Below, one piece after another: positions 11,491 through 21,765 of a DNA stretch of 64,000 nt. The notes beneath the pieces are model-generated. The model had not been told where the DNA came from. It saw only the letters and a list, made by a program, of their open reading frames with translations, and did not search any database. The first letter of the stretch is position 1. Each line of letters starts with the position of its first letter. This DNA is from Spirometra erinaceieuropaei (Eukaryota > Platyhelminthes > Cestoda > Diphyllobothriidea > Diphyllobothriidae). The DNA lies in assembly GCA_902702965.1 (NCBI GenBank), contig CACRXP010000029.1, forward strand, positions 1,186,124 through 1,250,123. Reading direction: 5' to 3'. Position numbers and translations under genes: made by a program.

Positions 11491-12110
11491 GAAATATAAG
11501 AGTCAAGTTGGCGAACGCACGTTTTCGGTAATTCTTCCTCAGGCCAATACAATTACATGAACGAATGAAAATGTACAAAATCAACAGTGTTTATAGATGC
11601 CTCAAGGGCTATTAAGTCACTAACACTCTTCATCCCACGCCGCCCGCATGAGAAGGTCGGCGGGTGTTATTCGTCAGGGCTAGGGGAGGGGGGTAAGATA
11701 GTCTTTGAGTAATGATCTTGGGTTGAGTACACGGAGTACCCATCATCATGATTAGGGATTTGAGGCGGCATGGCTTCATCACTTGGGGTTGGCGTTGGCC
11801 ACGACAGAGAGAACGCTTGTGTCAGGGTTTTATGACAGTGTAACACCGGATTCACTAACCGTATAGCTACTGCCTCTGCCGTTACTAGTATCCGTTGGCG
11901 TAGGCCTTTAGAGAAGCATGTTGGTGTCCGGTAGACAACCTGAAATGCTTTCTTGACATCGACTCGGTGGTTCGTATCGATTAAATGCGCGACAATAGAA
12001 CTAGAAATCGACCGGGTCTCACCTCTGTCTAGCCAGGCGGGCATATGTTCACGCACCCAACCAACCAGTTTATTTCCAGTTTATATGAAACTGTCAGCAA
12101 GCCTTAGCTG
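11491..12110 (-). mobile_element. PLE lineage C, 3' fragment, minus strand
   Basis: Contains the C-terminal part of a PLE GIY-YIG domain (11667 to about 12080) and, to its left, the 3' untranslated end. The terminal block at about 11520-11560, read on the minus strand (GGCCTGAGGAAGAATTACCG), resembles the 3' end of the 13.5-14.4 kb copy (GGCCTGAAGAGAATTTATCG). Upstream sequence of the element is missing beyond about 12110. Confidence 0.75.
11667..12080 (-). pseudogene. PLE GIY-YIG endonuclease domain, C-terminal fragment
   Basis: The GIY-YIG nuclease of PLEs nicks target DNA for integration. The frame starts inside the domain, at NRLVGWVREHMPAWLDRGE (the segment after YIG, with the conserved Arg and the RxREH-type helix). 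It continues with SSIVAHLIDTNHRVD and AFQVVYRTPTCF, and ends with a long Pro/Ser-rich tail. The same blocks in the same order occur at 13771-14139. The GIY and YIG motifs and the whole RT are missing, so the fragment is 5'-truncated. The tail is open to a normal stop at 11667. Confidence 0.8.
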
Positions 12111-12959
12111 AAAGGGGTTCGGGAAGCCCAACGTTCCAACGCGGTCGTGGTCGGTTAGTCGTTCAAATAGTCCACCGGGCCTCACGCTGTTTGAGTTAGC
12201 TCAGGCAAACTCTGTAAACATACCTTTGTCATCATCTGCTGATCGGTCTCCTTGGTTAATCACCAGTCGGTAACTGCCACAAATGCATGGTCGAATGACA
12301 GGAGGGATCATTTCGCGGAAACAGGATGCATTTAAAGGGGTTTCATTGTCGTATTTAAGCGAAAACGAAGTTTTTCAGAACTTTACATGCCAGAGAACAG
12401 GCGTGCGGATGGACCTGCATTGAGATGAGAGTTAAGGTTTTTGTGTTATCGCTCATTTGGACAGCCTTCAAGGTGTCTACTTCCTACCATTAATGCCACC
12501 TTTGATTATTTTTCGTCATGGTTGTAAACTTACACGTCATCATCAAAAGGCTTCTGTTTAAGTGAGTCAAACAAACTAATAATTTTGGAAATGAATTAAA
12601 ACTTTCCCAAAAGTTTTTTGTTCGGATAAACCTTGGGAAACTCTCAATAATATCCGCGCACATTCACCATCGGATTTTTAATTGTTAATTACAAAGGTGT
12701 TAAGTCGACCAGATTGCCTAGTAGATCCGCACAAATATCCGCGTATATTGGTAAGCGCTTTAAATCCTTGTGGTTTTAAACTACTTATTTATACAATTTA
12801 TGTACCTCATTTTTTAGTAAAACTATGCAATTTGTTTGCCGATCTGCTATTTACCGCAGATTTTGTCATTTTTGCACTGGAAACAATTCCTCAAGTTGCA
12901 GAATTTTCATGGGAACAGTCAGAGGCCTAGTCCACAAACATAGGTTTGCTTGGGACAAA
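12111..12959. other. No gene recognised
   Basis: Mixed composition, no motif. An 82-codon plus frame at 12682-12930 is hydrophobic in parts but unrecognisable. Confidence 0.35.
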
Positions 12960-13200
12960 TCCCCATGAGACCACTTCGTTTGTCCGCGAACAGGTTACAA
13001 GCAGGACATGTGAATGATATAATAAATCGATCAAAGTTTCGTCTTTCCAGACTGGTGGGTCTTGGGAATATAGGTGGAGGTGTTAATAAGAAGCGATGAA
13101 GGTGGGAGAAGGGTAGGAGGGCGAGTAGAATGGTAACGGTAGGGCGAAGGACCCCATTTAGCTGTCGGTTGACGGTGGATCGTCAGCTGACGTATGAACT
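12960..13200 (-). mobile_element. PLE lineage C 3' UTR fragment, minus strand
   Basis: Read on the minus strand, this resembles the stretch after the stop codon of the 13771-14139 frame: pyrimidine-rich CCCT/CTCC runs followed by a block like GGAAAGACG and CTTTGATCGATTTAT, against GATCTTTCATCGATTTAT at about 14247-14266. It stops before the terminal block. It is an inverted neighbour of the plus-strand copy next to it. Confidence 0.5.
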
Positions 13201-13401
13201 TGCGGGATATAGTTAAGTGCTAATGATTGACAACTGCATCTGAGAGTGGGGAAACTAAAAACGAATTGAGGGATAACTGGAATGTCTGCCAGCGGATAGG
13301 CACGGCTGTTTTATGGCCAGACATTCTTTCAAGATGGAACCTCGGGGAATATCCAGCTGGATACCGGATGGCAGACGCTGACCCAGCGACTTAAATTAAT
13401 T

Positions 13402-13470
13402 TGAAGACGAGGTGGCGAGCATACGTAGCTTTCGATAAATTCTCTTCGGGCCAGTACATTTATACGGGAA
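13402..13470 (-). repeat. Inverted copy of the PLE 3' terminus
   Basis: This 69-base block is the inverse complement of about 14305-14375. Shared stretches include GAAGACGAGGTGGCGA and GATAAATTCTCTTCGGGCC on this strand. It places a 3' terminus, pointing left, directly upstream of a plus-strand PLE fragment whose own 3' terminus points right. See the findings on inverted pairs. Confidence 0.85.
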
Positions 13471-13494
13471 GGAACGTTTTGCCCAACAGATAGC

Positions 13495-14390
13495 ATCGAG
13501 GAAGAAGTTAGAAAAATCCATGACTTCCTTCGTTAAAACGGGTACCCGGACAGGTTTATTGCAAAGAATATGGCCGAACGACCGTTAAAACCCGCCACAC
13601 CGACTGCCGAAAAGAAAACTATGTTCCTTAACGTCCATTTTTAAGGGGACGCTGTAAGTGAACTCCTAAAGAGACGCTTTGATCAAGCTGTCTCGTGAAC
13701 CTTCCCAGCGGCAAGGGTTCAAGTATCCTTCTCTACTAACCCTGTTTTACACGGGGAAGGTAAGGATAAGTTGTCACCCCAGACCACTTCAATGCGCATC
13801 TATTCCTTCACTTGCTCCTGCGGAGCAGGTTTTATTAGTCGCACGAGTCGGCGATTATCCAAGAGAATACGGGAACACCTCCTGGCGTGGCCGGGAAAAG
13901 GCGAAACGTGGAGCATAAGTAGCGCCATTCTCGCGCATGTTGTCAATTCCGGACATCACGTAGACCCCAATGAAGCGTTTCGTGTGATCTATAAAGTCCC
14001 ATCGAGCTATCCTAAACCACTGGGACAGCGCCTGTTAACGACAGCAGAGGCGGCTTCCATCAAGTTGCGAAAACCGATCTTGTGCCCGCAGAAGAACCAC
14101 GTCCAGGCTCCGCGCCTACAATGCTCGAAGGTCGACTAACGCTACAACTCCCCCGAGCTCTTCCGTTCTCACCCCGCCCCTGACACTGACTGCTGTTAAT
14201 CTCCCCCCCCCTCCCCCACATTCCCACACCCAGCCTGTGCTTTAAGGCGATCTTTCATCGATTTATCTTATCACTGACGTTTTTTAACTACTACCCCCTT
14301 CCCATATAAATATACTGGCCTGAAGAGAATTTATCGAAGGCTACGTATGTTGGTCACCTCGTCTTCTGATTACTGTTATGGAAATTTTCG
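13495..14390 (+). mobile_element. PLE lineage C fragment with inverted 3' ends
   Basis: A 5'-truncated PLE: the end of the RT-to-endonuclease linker from about 13500, GIY-YIG to 14139, a pyrimidine-rich UTR (C run at about 14204-14218) and a 3' terminal block to about 14375. It is preceded by the inverted terminal block at 13402-13470. The terminal block contains CTGAAGA, a two-base-pair hairpin, then GAAA or GAAG. That is reminiscent of a hammerhead core, but flanking stem I does not pair, so I do not call a ribozyme here. Confidence 0.8.
13500..14139 (+). pseudogene. PLE linker and GIY-YIG endonuclease, decayed
   Basis: The start region (about 13500-13680) encodes KNMAERPLKPATPT and KKTMFLNVHF-like blocks, interrupted by stop codons and frame changes. 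They correspond to the RT-thumb/linker region of the lineage. From 13771 one frame runs YSFTCSCGAGFISRTSRRL, a GIY-YIG start with the second motif changed to FIS. It continues through KRIREH, SSAILAHVVNSGHHVD and FRVIYKVPSSYP to TTAEAASIKL before the stop at 14139. Loss of Tyr and Gly in the YIG motif and the upstream stops mean it cannot make an active enzyme. Confidence 0.85.
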
Positions 14391-14559
14391 CAACTTTAAA
14401 GTAATTTGTTGCGAGATCTTCGTTGGGGTTCATACAATGTCCGGAACCAAACGCGAATGGCGCCGTTTATGCGTGTTCGCCTTTTTAAGCCATACCGTGA
14501 GGCGTCCTCTAAGTCTTTTGGACTGGTGCTGACTCATGAGACCCAATGTTAATTGCGCC
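14391..14559. other. No feature recognised
   Basis: Short spacer after the PLE end; no motif. Confidence 0.35.
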
Positions 14560-14725
14560 ATAGGTGCAAGTTAAGGACCAAATGCACACAAACTGTAGTA
14601 CAATGTAGTTGGTCGAAAACAAAACACGTATTCTTACCGCTGGGAAGATCTGTGGAACCGTTCACTCAGGGCTAATTCTAAGGAGTTCATTGGCACGGTC
14701 CCATTAACTGGGGCATTGTCAAACA
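14560..14725 (+). repeat. Dispersed repeat shared with about 20615-20760
   Basis: Blocks in the same order occur at both loci: AATGCACACA, ATGTAGTTGGTC (ATGTGGTTGGTC in the other copy), GGGAAGATCTGTG (AGGAAGATTTGTG) and CGTTCACTCAGGG (CATTCGGTCAGGG). Orientation is the same. Element type unknown. Confidence 0.5.
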
Positions 14726-15014
14726 AATCTGTCTTTTCCGCTGCCAGTCCTGTAGATCTTGCTGTTGTCTGCATAATATTTTGCTGCAGTAAAACTGTCT
14801 AGCTACTCGCTACCGAGACATAGGTCCTGGATCCTACTAAGCTTCTTACCTATGCCGACTGTCGAATAATTTTTTCTGGCCGTTTATATTTTCAGCAAAA
14901 TATCAGTATTTATATGGGCGCTCTACCGAGCATTCATAATCGAAGAGCGGAGTCTAAAGGCGGCCTCATACCATGTCACTTTATGAAAAATGATCTTCAA
15001 GACTATTTCCTCGG

Positions 15015-17506
15015 ACTCGTCTCTTCGCTTCTATTGGTAATGTATTTGGGCGCGATGCTCTCCGATCGGCCCGGCGATGGGAAACCTCTGTCCCTCGGGA
15101 GGCCTCCACGTATTCGCAGATCCGGTTTCTGCACAGGTGTCTCGACAATAACGTATTGCCGAAGTGTGTTTCATACAAGCCTCCGGTTAACACAGATTTG
15201 GCGAGACGAGCAGTATTTCAACATGGCAGAAGGATGATCAGAGTGCTCCTAGAGATTGCCACGCGAGACTTCGCAAGTACCGTCAAAGGATTGACCAAGA
15301 AAAGACCAGATGCTGTAAGTTCATGGGTGAGATCGGTACGAATCTGCTTCGGCGGAGGATAGCTGAACAAGCCCGCGAACAGAGCACGATACGCGACGCA
15401 GCACTGGAGAACAAATTTCAAAAGCTGCCCAATCCAACGTCGCCCAGAAACGACAAACGGGTGCACAACCTGTCATCAAAGGAGCTGACGAAGGATCTGA
15501 TGCAGGTTTTAAGGCACGAAGCTTCATTTAACACGACTGACGCCAAACCTGTTAACATGATTGCATCAGTGGAACCTATCCTTAGTCAGACGGAGGCAGC
15601 GGAGGAAACGAAGAGTCTCATCCTACACCAAGTGTCGTCTCTCCTAATGGCCCACAGGCCGCGGGAAGTGCTTTCCAAGGTCGAACGTGATGCGCTTAGA
15701 GAGCTCAAGGCCGACAAAGACTTCGTCATCGTGCCAGCGGACAAGGGGCGCTCCAAGGTTGTGCTGGACAGAACAGACTACCTTCAAAAAGCTTAAGGTT
15801 TACTGGAGGACCGACAGTTCTATGTCCCATGTGCAACGAACCCATTAAAGGCGCTGACACGCGAAATTAATTCTACGTTGTTGGCCTTGGAGAACCCAGG
15901 TGCAATAACACCGACCGACAGACGCATGGCGAGACCCCAAGATACGGCTTTGGCCCGATTCTATGGCCTCCCTAAGGTGCACAACGACGGCGCTCCTCTC
16001 CGACCCATCGTGTCGCTCAAAGGGACTCCAACGTACGGACTGGCTAAGTGGCTGTTCCGGCGTCTCAAGTTCCTGACCGCTGAGTCAGACACCACGGTCT
16101 CTTCGTCAGCAGAATTCCTGGAGAAACTCGAAGGGGTAAGCCTCCATCCAAATGAGGTCATGGTATCCTATGATGTTACTTCCCGTTGTACTTCTATTCC
16201 CCAGGACCTTGCGATCGAGAAAATCGAACCGCTTCTACAAAGCAGATACAATGAAACGGAGAATCGTCTTGGACGCGCCTAAGTCCTTCAGCTCCTGAAG
16301 TTCTGTCTCAGGGAGTACATCACGTTCGACGGGACAATCTACGAACAGGTGAAGGGCACACCAATGGACTCGCCGATCTCGGGATTCATCGCCGAGGCGG
16401 TTCTACAGCGGTTAGAGTCGCTGGTCTTCCAACACCACAAACCGAAGTTCTGGACCCAGGATGTGGATGATACCTTCGTAGTTATCGATCGGGATCAACT
16501 GCTGACATTCAAGGAACGTCTGAATGCGGTCTTCTCCGACATACAATTTAAGATGGAGGAGGAAGAGAACAACCAGCTGGCCTTCCTGGATGTCCTCGTA
16601 AGCCGCAAAGATTGTGATGAACTAAAAACCAAAGTGTTCAGGAAAGCGACAAATACGATGCAAGCACTGAACTTCAACAGTAACCACCCAATCAGTCACA
16701 AACGCAGTTGTGTAGGGACGCTCTATCGGCGTGTCGAAACGCACTGCAGTGAGCTGGAAGACAAAATTGCCGAAATACAATACCTCCGACGGGTCTTCAA
16801 AGACAATGGCTACCCGCGCAACTTTGTCAACCGGTGCATACGCAAAAGGGACGAAAGGCCTAACCGCACGGACATTAAGGTTTGGCGAGCGCTTCCATAT
16901 GTCAAGAACATTTCGGAAGCTGTTGGCCGCCTTCTCGCACCACTTTGGGTTGGAGTTGCACACAGACCGGAGGCAACCATCAGGCGTCAGTTGATGAAAC
17001 CAAAAGGCCCACTGCCAGGGCAAAAAAAGTCTGGAGTCGTTTATCGGATCTGGTGCAGTTGCGGACAAAGCAACTACGTCGGAGAAACCGGAAGACAGCT
17101 CCGAAAGCGAATGGCCGAACATGCTGAAGCGGTGCGGAGAAATGACGCCAGTCCTCAAGTTGCGGCTCATTCGACGGGTCCCAGCCACACATTCAAATTT
17201 GACGAGGCCGAAATTCTCGCAAGAGGTGACAACCGCGTGAGCCGGGAGCTGCTTGAATCATGGTTTACTGGCCCCCAGTCTCTTAACAAGTGCAATGATC
17301 TTCCCATTCAATACAGCGTGCTGAGACTTCGGCTAGGTGGAGTAATTGGCCATGCCGGGAGCGCACATGTGAACACTTGTCCCAAAACCAGGGTCGGTAC
17401 TTCAGATGGTCGATCAATCATCACACCAACAACCAACGCACGTGATGAAATTGCAGCAATTAAGGACGCGAATGTCGGCCATCATGCCACGTGCAACGAT
17501 CCCTGA
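15015..17506 (+). pseudogene. PLE polyprotein: reverse transcriptase plus GIY-YIG endonuclease, inactivated
   Basis: Reading from 15015, the first frame (TRLFASIG, FLHRCLDNNVLPKCVSY, RAVFQHGRR) shifts near 15250 into the frame used to the end. That frame carries KDFVIVPADKGRSKV, then a TAA at 15794-15796, then RFYGLPKVHNDGAPLRPIVS and MVSYDVTS (motif A; Asp codon 16172-16174), and a second TAA at 16280-16282. Next come GTPMDSPISG (usual Gly changed to Asp) and DVDDTFVVI at 16460 onwards, where the Tyr of the usual YVDD box is Asp. The linker has HPISHKRSC. The endonuclease reads GVVYRIWCSCG and NYVGETGRQLRKRMAEH, a good GIY-YIG core with a Val variant. A frameshift, two stops and active-site changes make the copy dead. 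Both stops lie in one continuous frame. Confidence 0.93.
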
Positions 17507-17606
17507 TGAAGGGGAGGTAGCCGTGAATATTCATAGGTACGCGGTAGCATGGCTACTGCATATTATAAATACTGCAGCCGCATGTGCATGAACCACCCTT
17601 TTATCA

Positions 17607-17662
17607 GCTTATGTCTCTGATGATAGATTCGAGCAGGAATCCGAAATGTCAGGCTAATAAAT
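17607..17662 (+). ncRNA. Hammerhead-ribozyme-like motif in PLE 3' end
   Basis: Core CTGATGA at 17617-17623, one unpaired T, stem II AGATTC/GAATCC with loop GAGCAG (one mismatch in this copy), GAAA at 17643-17646, then TGTC with predicted cleavage after C17650. Stem I is GTCT (before the core) against AGGC (after the site), with an internal loop and further pairing outside. Stem III has no loop. Hammerheads in PLE pseudo-LTRs are known for the class; activity of this copy is inferred and uncertain. Confidence 0.7.
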
Positions 17663-17700
17663 CTCTTGTCCCCGCAATCGTGTCTTCTTCTTCAATAAAA

Positions 17701-19299
17701 ATGTTGTTCCTAAAACATCCCTATCGGTGAAATCAAGCAAAATCCAGCTTCTCTTGTCGAATCTTATCCCATTTACTTCAAAGAAATAAAATAGAACAGG
17801 AATCACTGGAAAACTATTTTGGAATCTACATTCAGAATGTAGGCAGTTGGCCAACCGTCATATATGAAATCCCACTATTTGTTAAACGATTTTTATACGT
17901 AAATTTCATCAAAACACTGTTATTAGACGTTATTTTATGTCTACGTGCATATTTACCATGTCTTTGATATGAGGCTACATTCTATACATCTAAAAACGGA
18001 CTTTATTAAATTAGAGCCCTTTCTGACGTCTTCGGGATATTGCGCTTTTCAAAATAAATCGGCATTTCTAAACAACGAAACACTGCCTTTAACATTTCCT
18101 CTATGTTTTTAATTCTTTTAAACTTTTACTCATTTAACATATAAATCGGATTCATGAAATGCTGCCGGTTGTGCAAATGATTGGCACTCATTCGTAAATT
18201 TTGACACATTTCATGAGTTATTTCATTAACTGGATGCACTCAGCAAGACAAAAAAAATTCGCATTCACAAATGGATAATGTAGATGAAGAGTAAAATGAA
18301 AACAATGTTTGTTTAACCAGGCATGACTTCGTGAAATTTTTCATATCACGCGAAACTCCTATAAATTGCCGACGGTCTCCCTGGAGACACCTATGGGCAA
18401 AGTACTGTTTTGCATTCATTTGCGACTGATTGAAAACGACCAGCTAGAAATCAACACAAAAATATACAGTTTTAATTTGATTTTCTCCAGCTATTTGCAT
18501 ATACCGTGATATTTTTTCTTAGAAAACATAATTTTTGGGCAACCACACGTGACATTTCAACCTTAATACAAACTAAATGTTCTGCTTTGTCGCTAAATGT
18601 TTTGTTGGCACATGCCTTTGTGCCCCAATTGCGCCTTTAAACACTAACGAAGTTGTTAATGAGAATAACACAACGCTGCTGCGATGATTGCCGATCCAAC
18701 CTGATTGCCCGAAGAAGATGGAAGTTTCGCTTTGGCATGGGGTTTCGATCGAACGCTGTCACCTAAACTAACCCATCGAAAGGATGGCAAAAATTATGAA
18801 ATACTGGAAATGACTATGACGCGAATCAGAATGCTTTTTTTGTCTTACGATCATTACACAATTCCAGAATTAACTGAAAAACCTTTTTTGACGGCTTACC
18901 TCTTTATAAGAGAATTAACAATTTTCCTAATTGTTTAAATAAGGTATACTAATATGCCAGCTTTTTTATCGACCATCTGCGAAAAGTAAATTGCATAAAA
19001 TGTCTATTTAAGCAGTATGACATTTTCCAACTGGCGTTTATTGTTCAAATAAATACACAAATATTTCGTGGAATATATGCACGAAAATTTCCTTTTTACT
19101 TGTTTGTAGCAAATTACGTGTTCAAATTTTCTGCTCGTAACGGAGCATCGTTTGGTTTTAAAAATGTTCCTTATTTTGGTAGTTTTCAAAACTTGGGTGT
19201 GTCCAGTCATATACTATCGCATCAACACATTTACTTATCCTGCCTACAAAGTAGACAACGGGGTATATATTCATTATGAAGTTTGATTAACCCCAAATA
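17701..19299. other. No gene recognised
   Basis: AT-rich. A CATGAAATGCTGCCGG block near 18153 and CATTTCATGAGTTA near 18211 recall the ends of the fold-back MITE, but the segment between is too short and unlike to call a copy. No gene seen. Confidence 0.35.
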
Positions 19300-19560
19300 T
19301 GTTCTTCGAAATGGAATGTAGGAAAGTGGGACCTTCCTTGCGTACAGCGTATATAGCTTGTAGTCTGGAAAGTTTAACGGCAGGTCGTCTTCAAAATTGT
19401 TTCGGAAAAGCAAAACTTTCAAAACCGAAGAATACTCTTTTTTCAAGTAAACGATTTGAAGAATAAGTGGTTGTGCTACCAAATGAATAAAAAACAAATA
19501 TTTTGTTAATATTTTCTGTAAAACAAAAGTATCAAAAGTCAGTGTGAATAATTTATGCTA
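19300..19560. mobile_element. Fold-back MITE copy O, internal fragment
   Basis: Matches the inner right half of the family: GCAGGTCG followed by TTCAAAATTGTTTCGG, TTTCAAAACCGAAGAATAC and TACCAAATGAATAAAA. No terminus is left. Diverged. Confidence 0.45.
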
Positions 19561-19879
19561 TGTGAGTAGCAGTTTTACCAGAATTTAATTTATGCAGTCG
19601 GTCGATAAGAGGCTCATCCTGACGTAACTGAATTATCTTAACGTTATGTGACGTGGTAAGTAAGATGACAACCCCATTTAAGTTGACTTCAGGAATTAAA
19701 AAAAAAACATTTTGCAGTTTCAGTCAACAGTCCATCAGATCGCATTTCTACCGTAGTACTTGACAAGAGTTCCTCCCTAAAATTTAGCATAAGGTTCGCA
19801 TGGTAACAATCGGGAAATGGCACCCAAAAAAATCCGCCTAACCAAAGCATCCGTCTTACGGTACAGGTGGTAATAGGAG

Positions 19880-20307
19880 TTTTATGGGTGGTGGCTGGTC
19901 GAGATGTACGATACTAGCCGACGGAAAGCCTTATTTGAACAAGTAATTGATCGAAGTTGGCCCGCTCTCCGTTCCGTTATTACAAAATGGGTCGCCAAAG
20001 CAGTATAGTGGTAACGGACGCGTGGAAGGCGTATAATCGTCTTCGATCAGAAGGTTATCGACATTCCTCTGTTAACCACTCAAAGAACTTCAAGGACCCT
20101 ACCACCGGACGGCACACAAATGCCATTGAGGCATACTGGAGTAGACTGAAAAGGAAACTCCACCAGAGAGACCCTGCATGTGGTCGAGATGTGTGGGCTC
20201 ACATAGAAGAAGTACATTATCGTATTTGGTTTGGTCTCAATGCCATGTCTTTGATAGTTGCCTGGAAACTGTTCCTGTCCCATGTTGTGCAGAGGTATCC
20301 TATGTAA
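19880..20307 (+). pseudogene. Merlin (ISXO2/IS1016-like) transposase fragment, frameshifted
   Basis: C-terminal part of a Merlin-superfamily DDE transposase, a cut-and-paste enzyme. One frame from about 19880 reads RRKALFEQVIDRSWPALRS. Near 20005 a one-base shift moves the reading to the frame from 19957, which carries SIVVTDAWKAYNRL (catalytic Asp in TDAW), SVNHSKNFKDPTTGRHTN, then AIEAYWSRLKRKL (the family's N-x-IE-xx-W block with the catalytic Glu) and ends at 20307. The N-terminal zinc-ribbon/ISXO2 start is absent and stops lie just upstream of 19880. No terminal inverted repeats were found beside it. Dead copy. Confidence 0.85.
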
Positions 20308-20614
20308 AGGTGATTTTGTATCGTAATAAACTGTCATAATGCAAATGTATGCCGTATATTCAGGTGTATGTATGTAACGATGGGGATGGCTGGGTAAAAG
20401 CGACCATCGTCCATGTAACCTCCTGCGATGTTCGTTCGGTCAGCCCACGTTAGACCGTCGGGGAAAGTCCAAGTAGTCCGTGAAGGTAGGCCTGCAACCA
20501 CTGATATAGCCTGAAGGCGCTTGAGTCTACTGTTAAAGGTATTCTTTCTAAGTAACGGATTTTAAGGTGCCATCTCCCAATTGTTACCGGTTCGCATTTA
20601 CCCGTCTGACTGTG
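20308..20614. other. No gene recognised
   Basis: Sequence after the transposase stop; could include the Merlin 3' flank, but no inverted terminal repeat is visible. Confidence 0.35.
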
Positions 20615-20760
20615 CCTCACGAGCAAAAATGGACTGAATGCACACACAGTGTAATGTGGTTGGTCAACAATAACACTCAGATTATTGCGGTTAGGAAGAT
20701 TTGTGATATCATTCGGTCAGGGTGACTTCACAGAGGTTCAGTGGTCACGTCTCCGCGAAC
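20615..20760 (+). repeat. Dispersed repeat, second copy of the 14560-14725 unit
   Basis: Same ordered blocks as at 14560-14725 (AATGCACACA, GTGGTTGGTC, GAAGATTTGTG, CGGTCAGGG), somewhat diverged. It ends just before the MITE at 20782. Confidence 0.5.
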
Positions 20761-20781
20761 TTGAGTCTTGTGACAGTACCC

Positions 20782-21765
20782 ACAGTAGGTGGGCTAAGCC
20801 GTGAACTGTCAACTGAAATTTTTCGTCTCGAAAGGATTAATTAAGTAATACTGTAAAGCTAATAATCATGCGTAATATCTGTACAATTATTCGGTTACAT
20901 CAGAATACCGGCTTCTGAAAAAATTTCTTTCCGACTGCACGCAAACACTGCACTCTGTAAAAAAAGCATACATAAGTAGCATGCATTTTCCTCAGTGATT
21001 TTCGATGCCCTTAAAAATTCAATAATATTTCATGGAAAACATGATAAAAGTGTTTATCCTTTTGCTCATTCAGTGGAAAACTAAGTCTTCTTCCGATCTT
21101 ATATTCAAAGGAAGGTTGCAATTCGGTTTTCAAAAAATTGCTAAGGTTGAGACTTTTTAATACGCTGAATTGACCGTCCATTTAACGTCATGTCTCTTTA
21201 TTTGCCAATGCGTCTTGTAAAGTTTACGATACGGCTCAAATCCACTGCTAAATTTTATGAACTTCATATAATCTGCATTTAATATTCTAGAGAAATGTAT
21301 AGTTTTCCATACTCGGAAAATACACGACTAGTAGTAAATAAACTTTGAATGCAAGTGTAATGGCAGGTCGGGTACAGAAATCTTAGAAAATTGGAAACGT
21401 CTCTGAAAACCGAATTATACCCTTTCGTCAAATATAACATTGGAAGAAGTCGTGATTTTTTACCGAATGAGTAAAAGAATGAATTTTTTTACACATGTTT
21501 TACATGAAATATAATTGAATTTTAAGGGCACGGAAAGCCAATGAGGAAAATGTATGCTACTTGTGTAATCAATTTTTTCAATGTGGTTTTAACACGCGGC
21601 CGGAAATAGAATTCATTCAGAAGCCCGCATCCTGACGTAACCGAATTTTTGTATAATAACTCCGCAGAATGATTAGCTTTACAACACTTCTTAGTAAAAC
21701 TTTTGAAAACCAAAACGCATTTTGGGATTTCAGTTAACATTTCATGAGTCAGCCCACCTACTGTA
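20782..21765. mobile_element. Fold-back MITE copy E (subfamily 2, full length)
   Basis: The left end is CACAGTAGGTGGGCTAAGC and the right end is the inverse complement, ending GAGTCAGCCCACCTACTGTA. The arms mirror far into the element: GATGCCCTTAAAAATTC on the left against GAATTTTAAGGGCAC on the right, and GGTTTTCAAAAAATTGC against GAAAACCGAATTATACC. About 200 bp in the middle look unpaired. Length is 984 bp. The CC/GG-rich terminus is shared by both ends, so the ends have evolved together or the copy is young. Confidence 0.9.

Larger units (their letters stand above)
14995..17700 (+). mobile_element. PLE lineage A, nearly complete element
   Basis: The most complete PLE here. It has an N-terminal region from about 15015, RT from about 15700 to 16650, thumb/linker, GIY-YIG from about 17030, a stop at 17506, and a 3' UTR ending in a hammerhead-like motif and a TTCTTCTT tail near 17690. 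The 5' part (TCTTCAAGACTATTTCCT onwards) also occurs just beyond the 3' end of the minus-strand copy at 29.5 kb. No convincing intact 5' pseudo-LTR is visible upstream. PLEs use target-primed reverse transcription and move by copy-and-paste (established for the class). Confidence 0.9.

Noticed and set aside
14305..14375. Hammerhead-like string at the lineage C 3' end (CTGAAGA, hairpin, GAAG or GAAA)
   Set aside because: Stem II is only two pairs and stem I does not pair; the inverted copy has CCGAAGA. Not enough to call a ribozyme.
16622..17188. 188-codon minus frame opposite the PLE
   Set aside because: It is antisense to the recognised RT/endonuclease coding region and carries no motif of its own.
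18150..18235. MITE-like ends (CATGAAATGCTGCC and CATTTCATGAG) only about 70 bases apart
   Set aside because: No family sequence between them; too short to call a deletion derivative with confidence.
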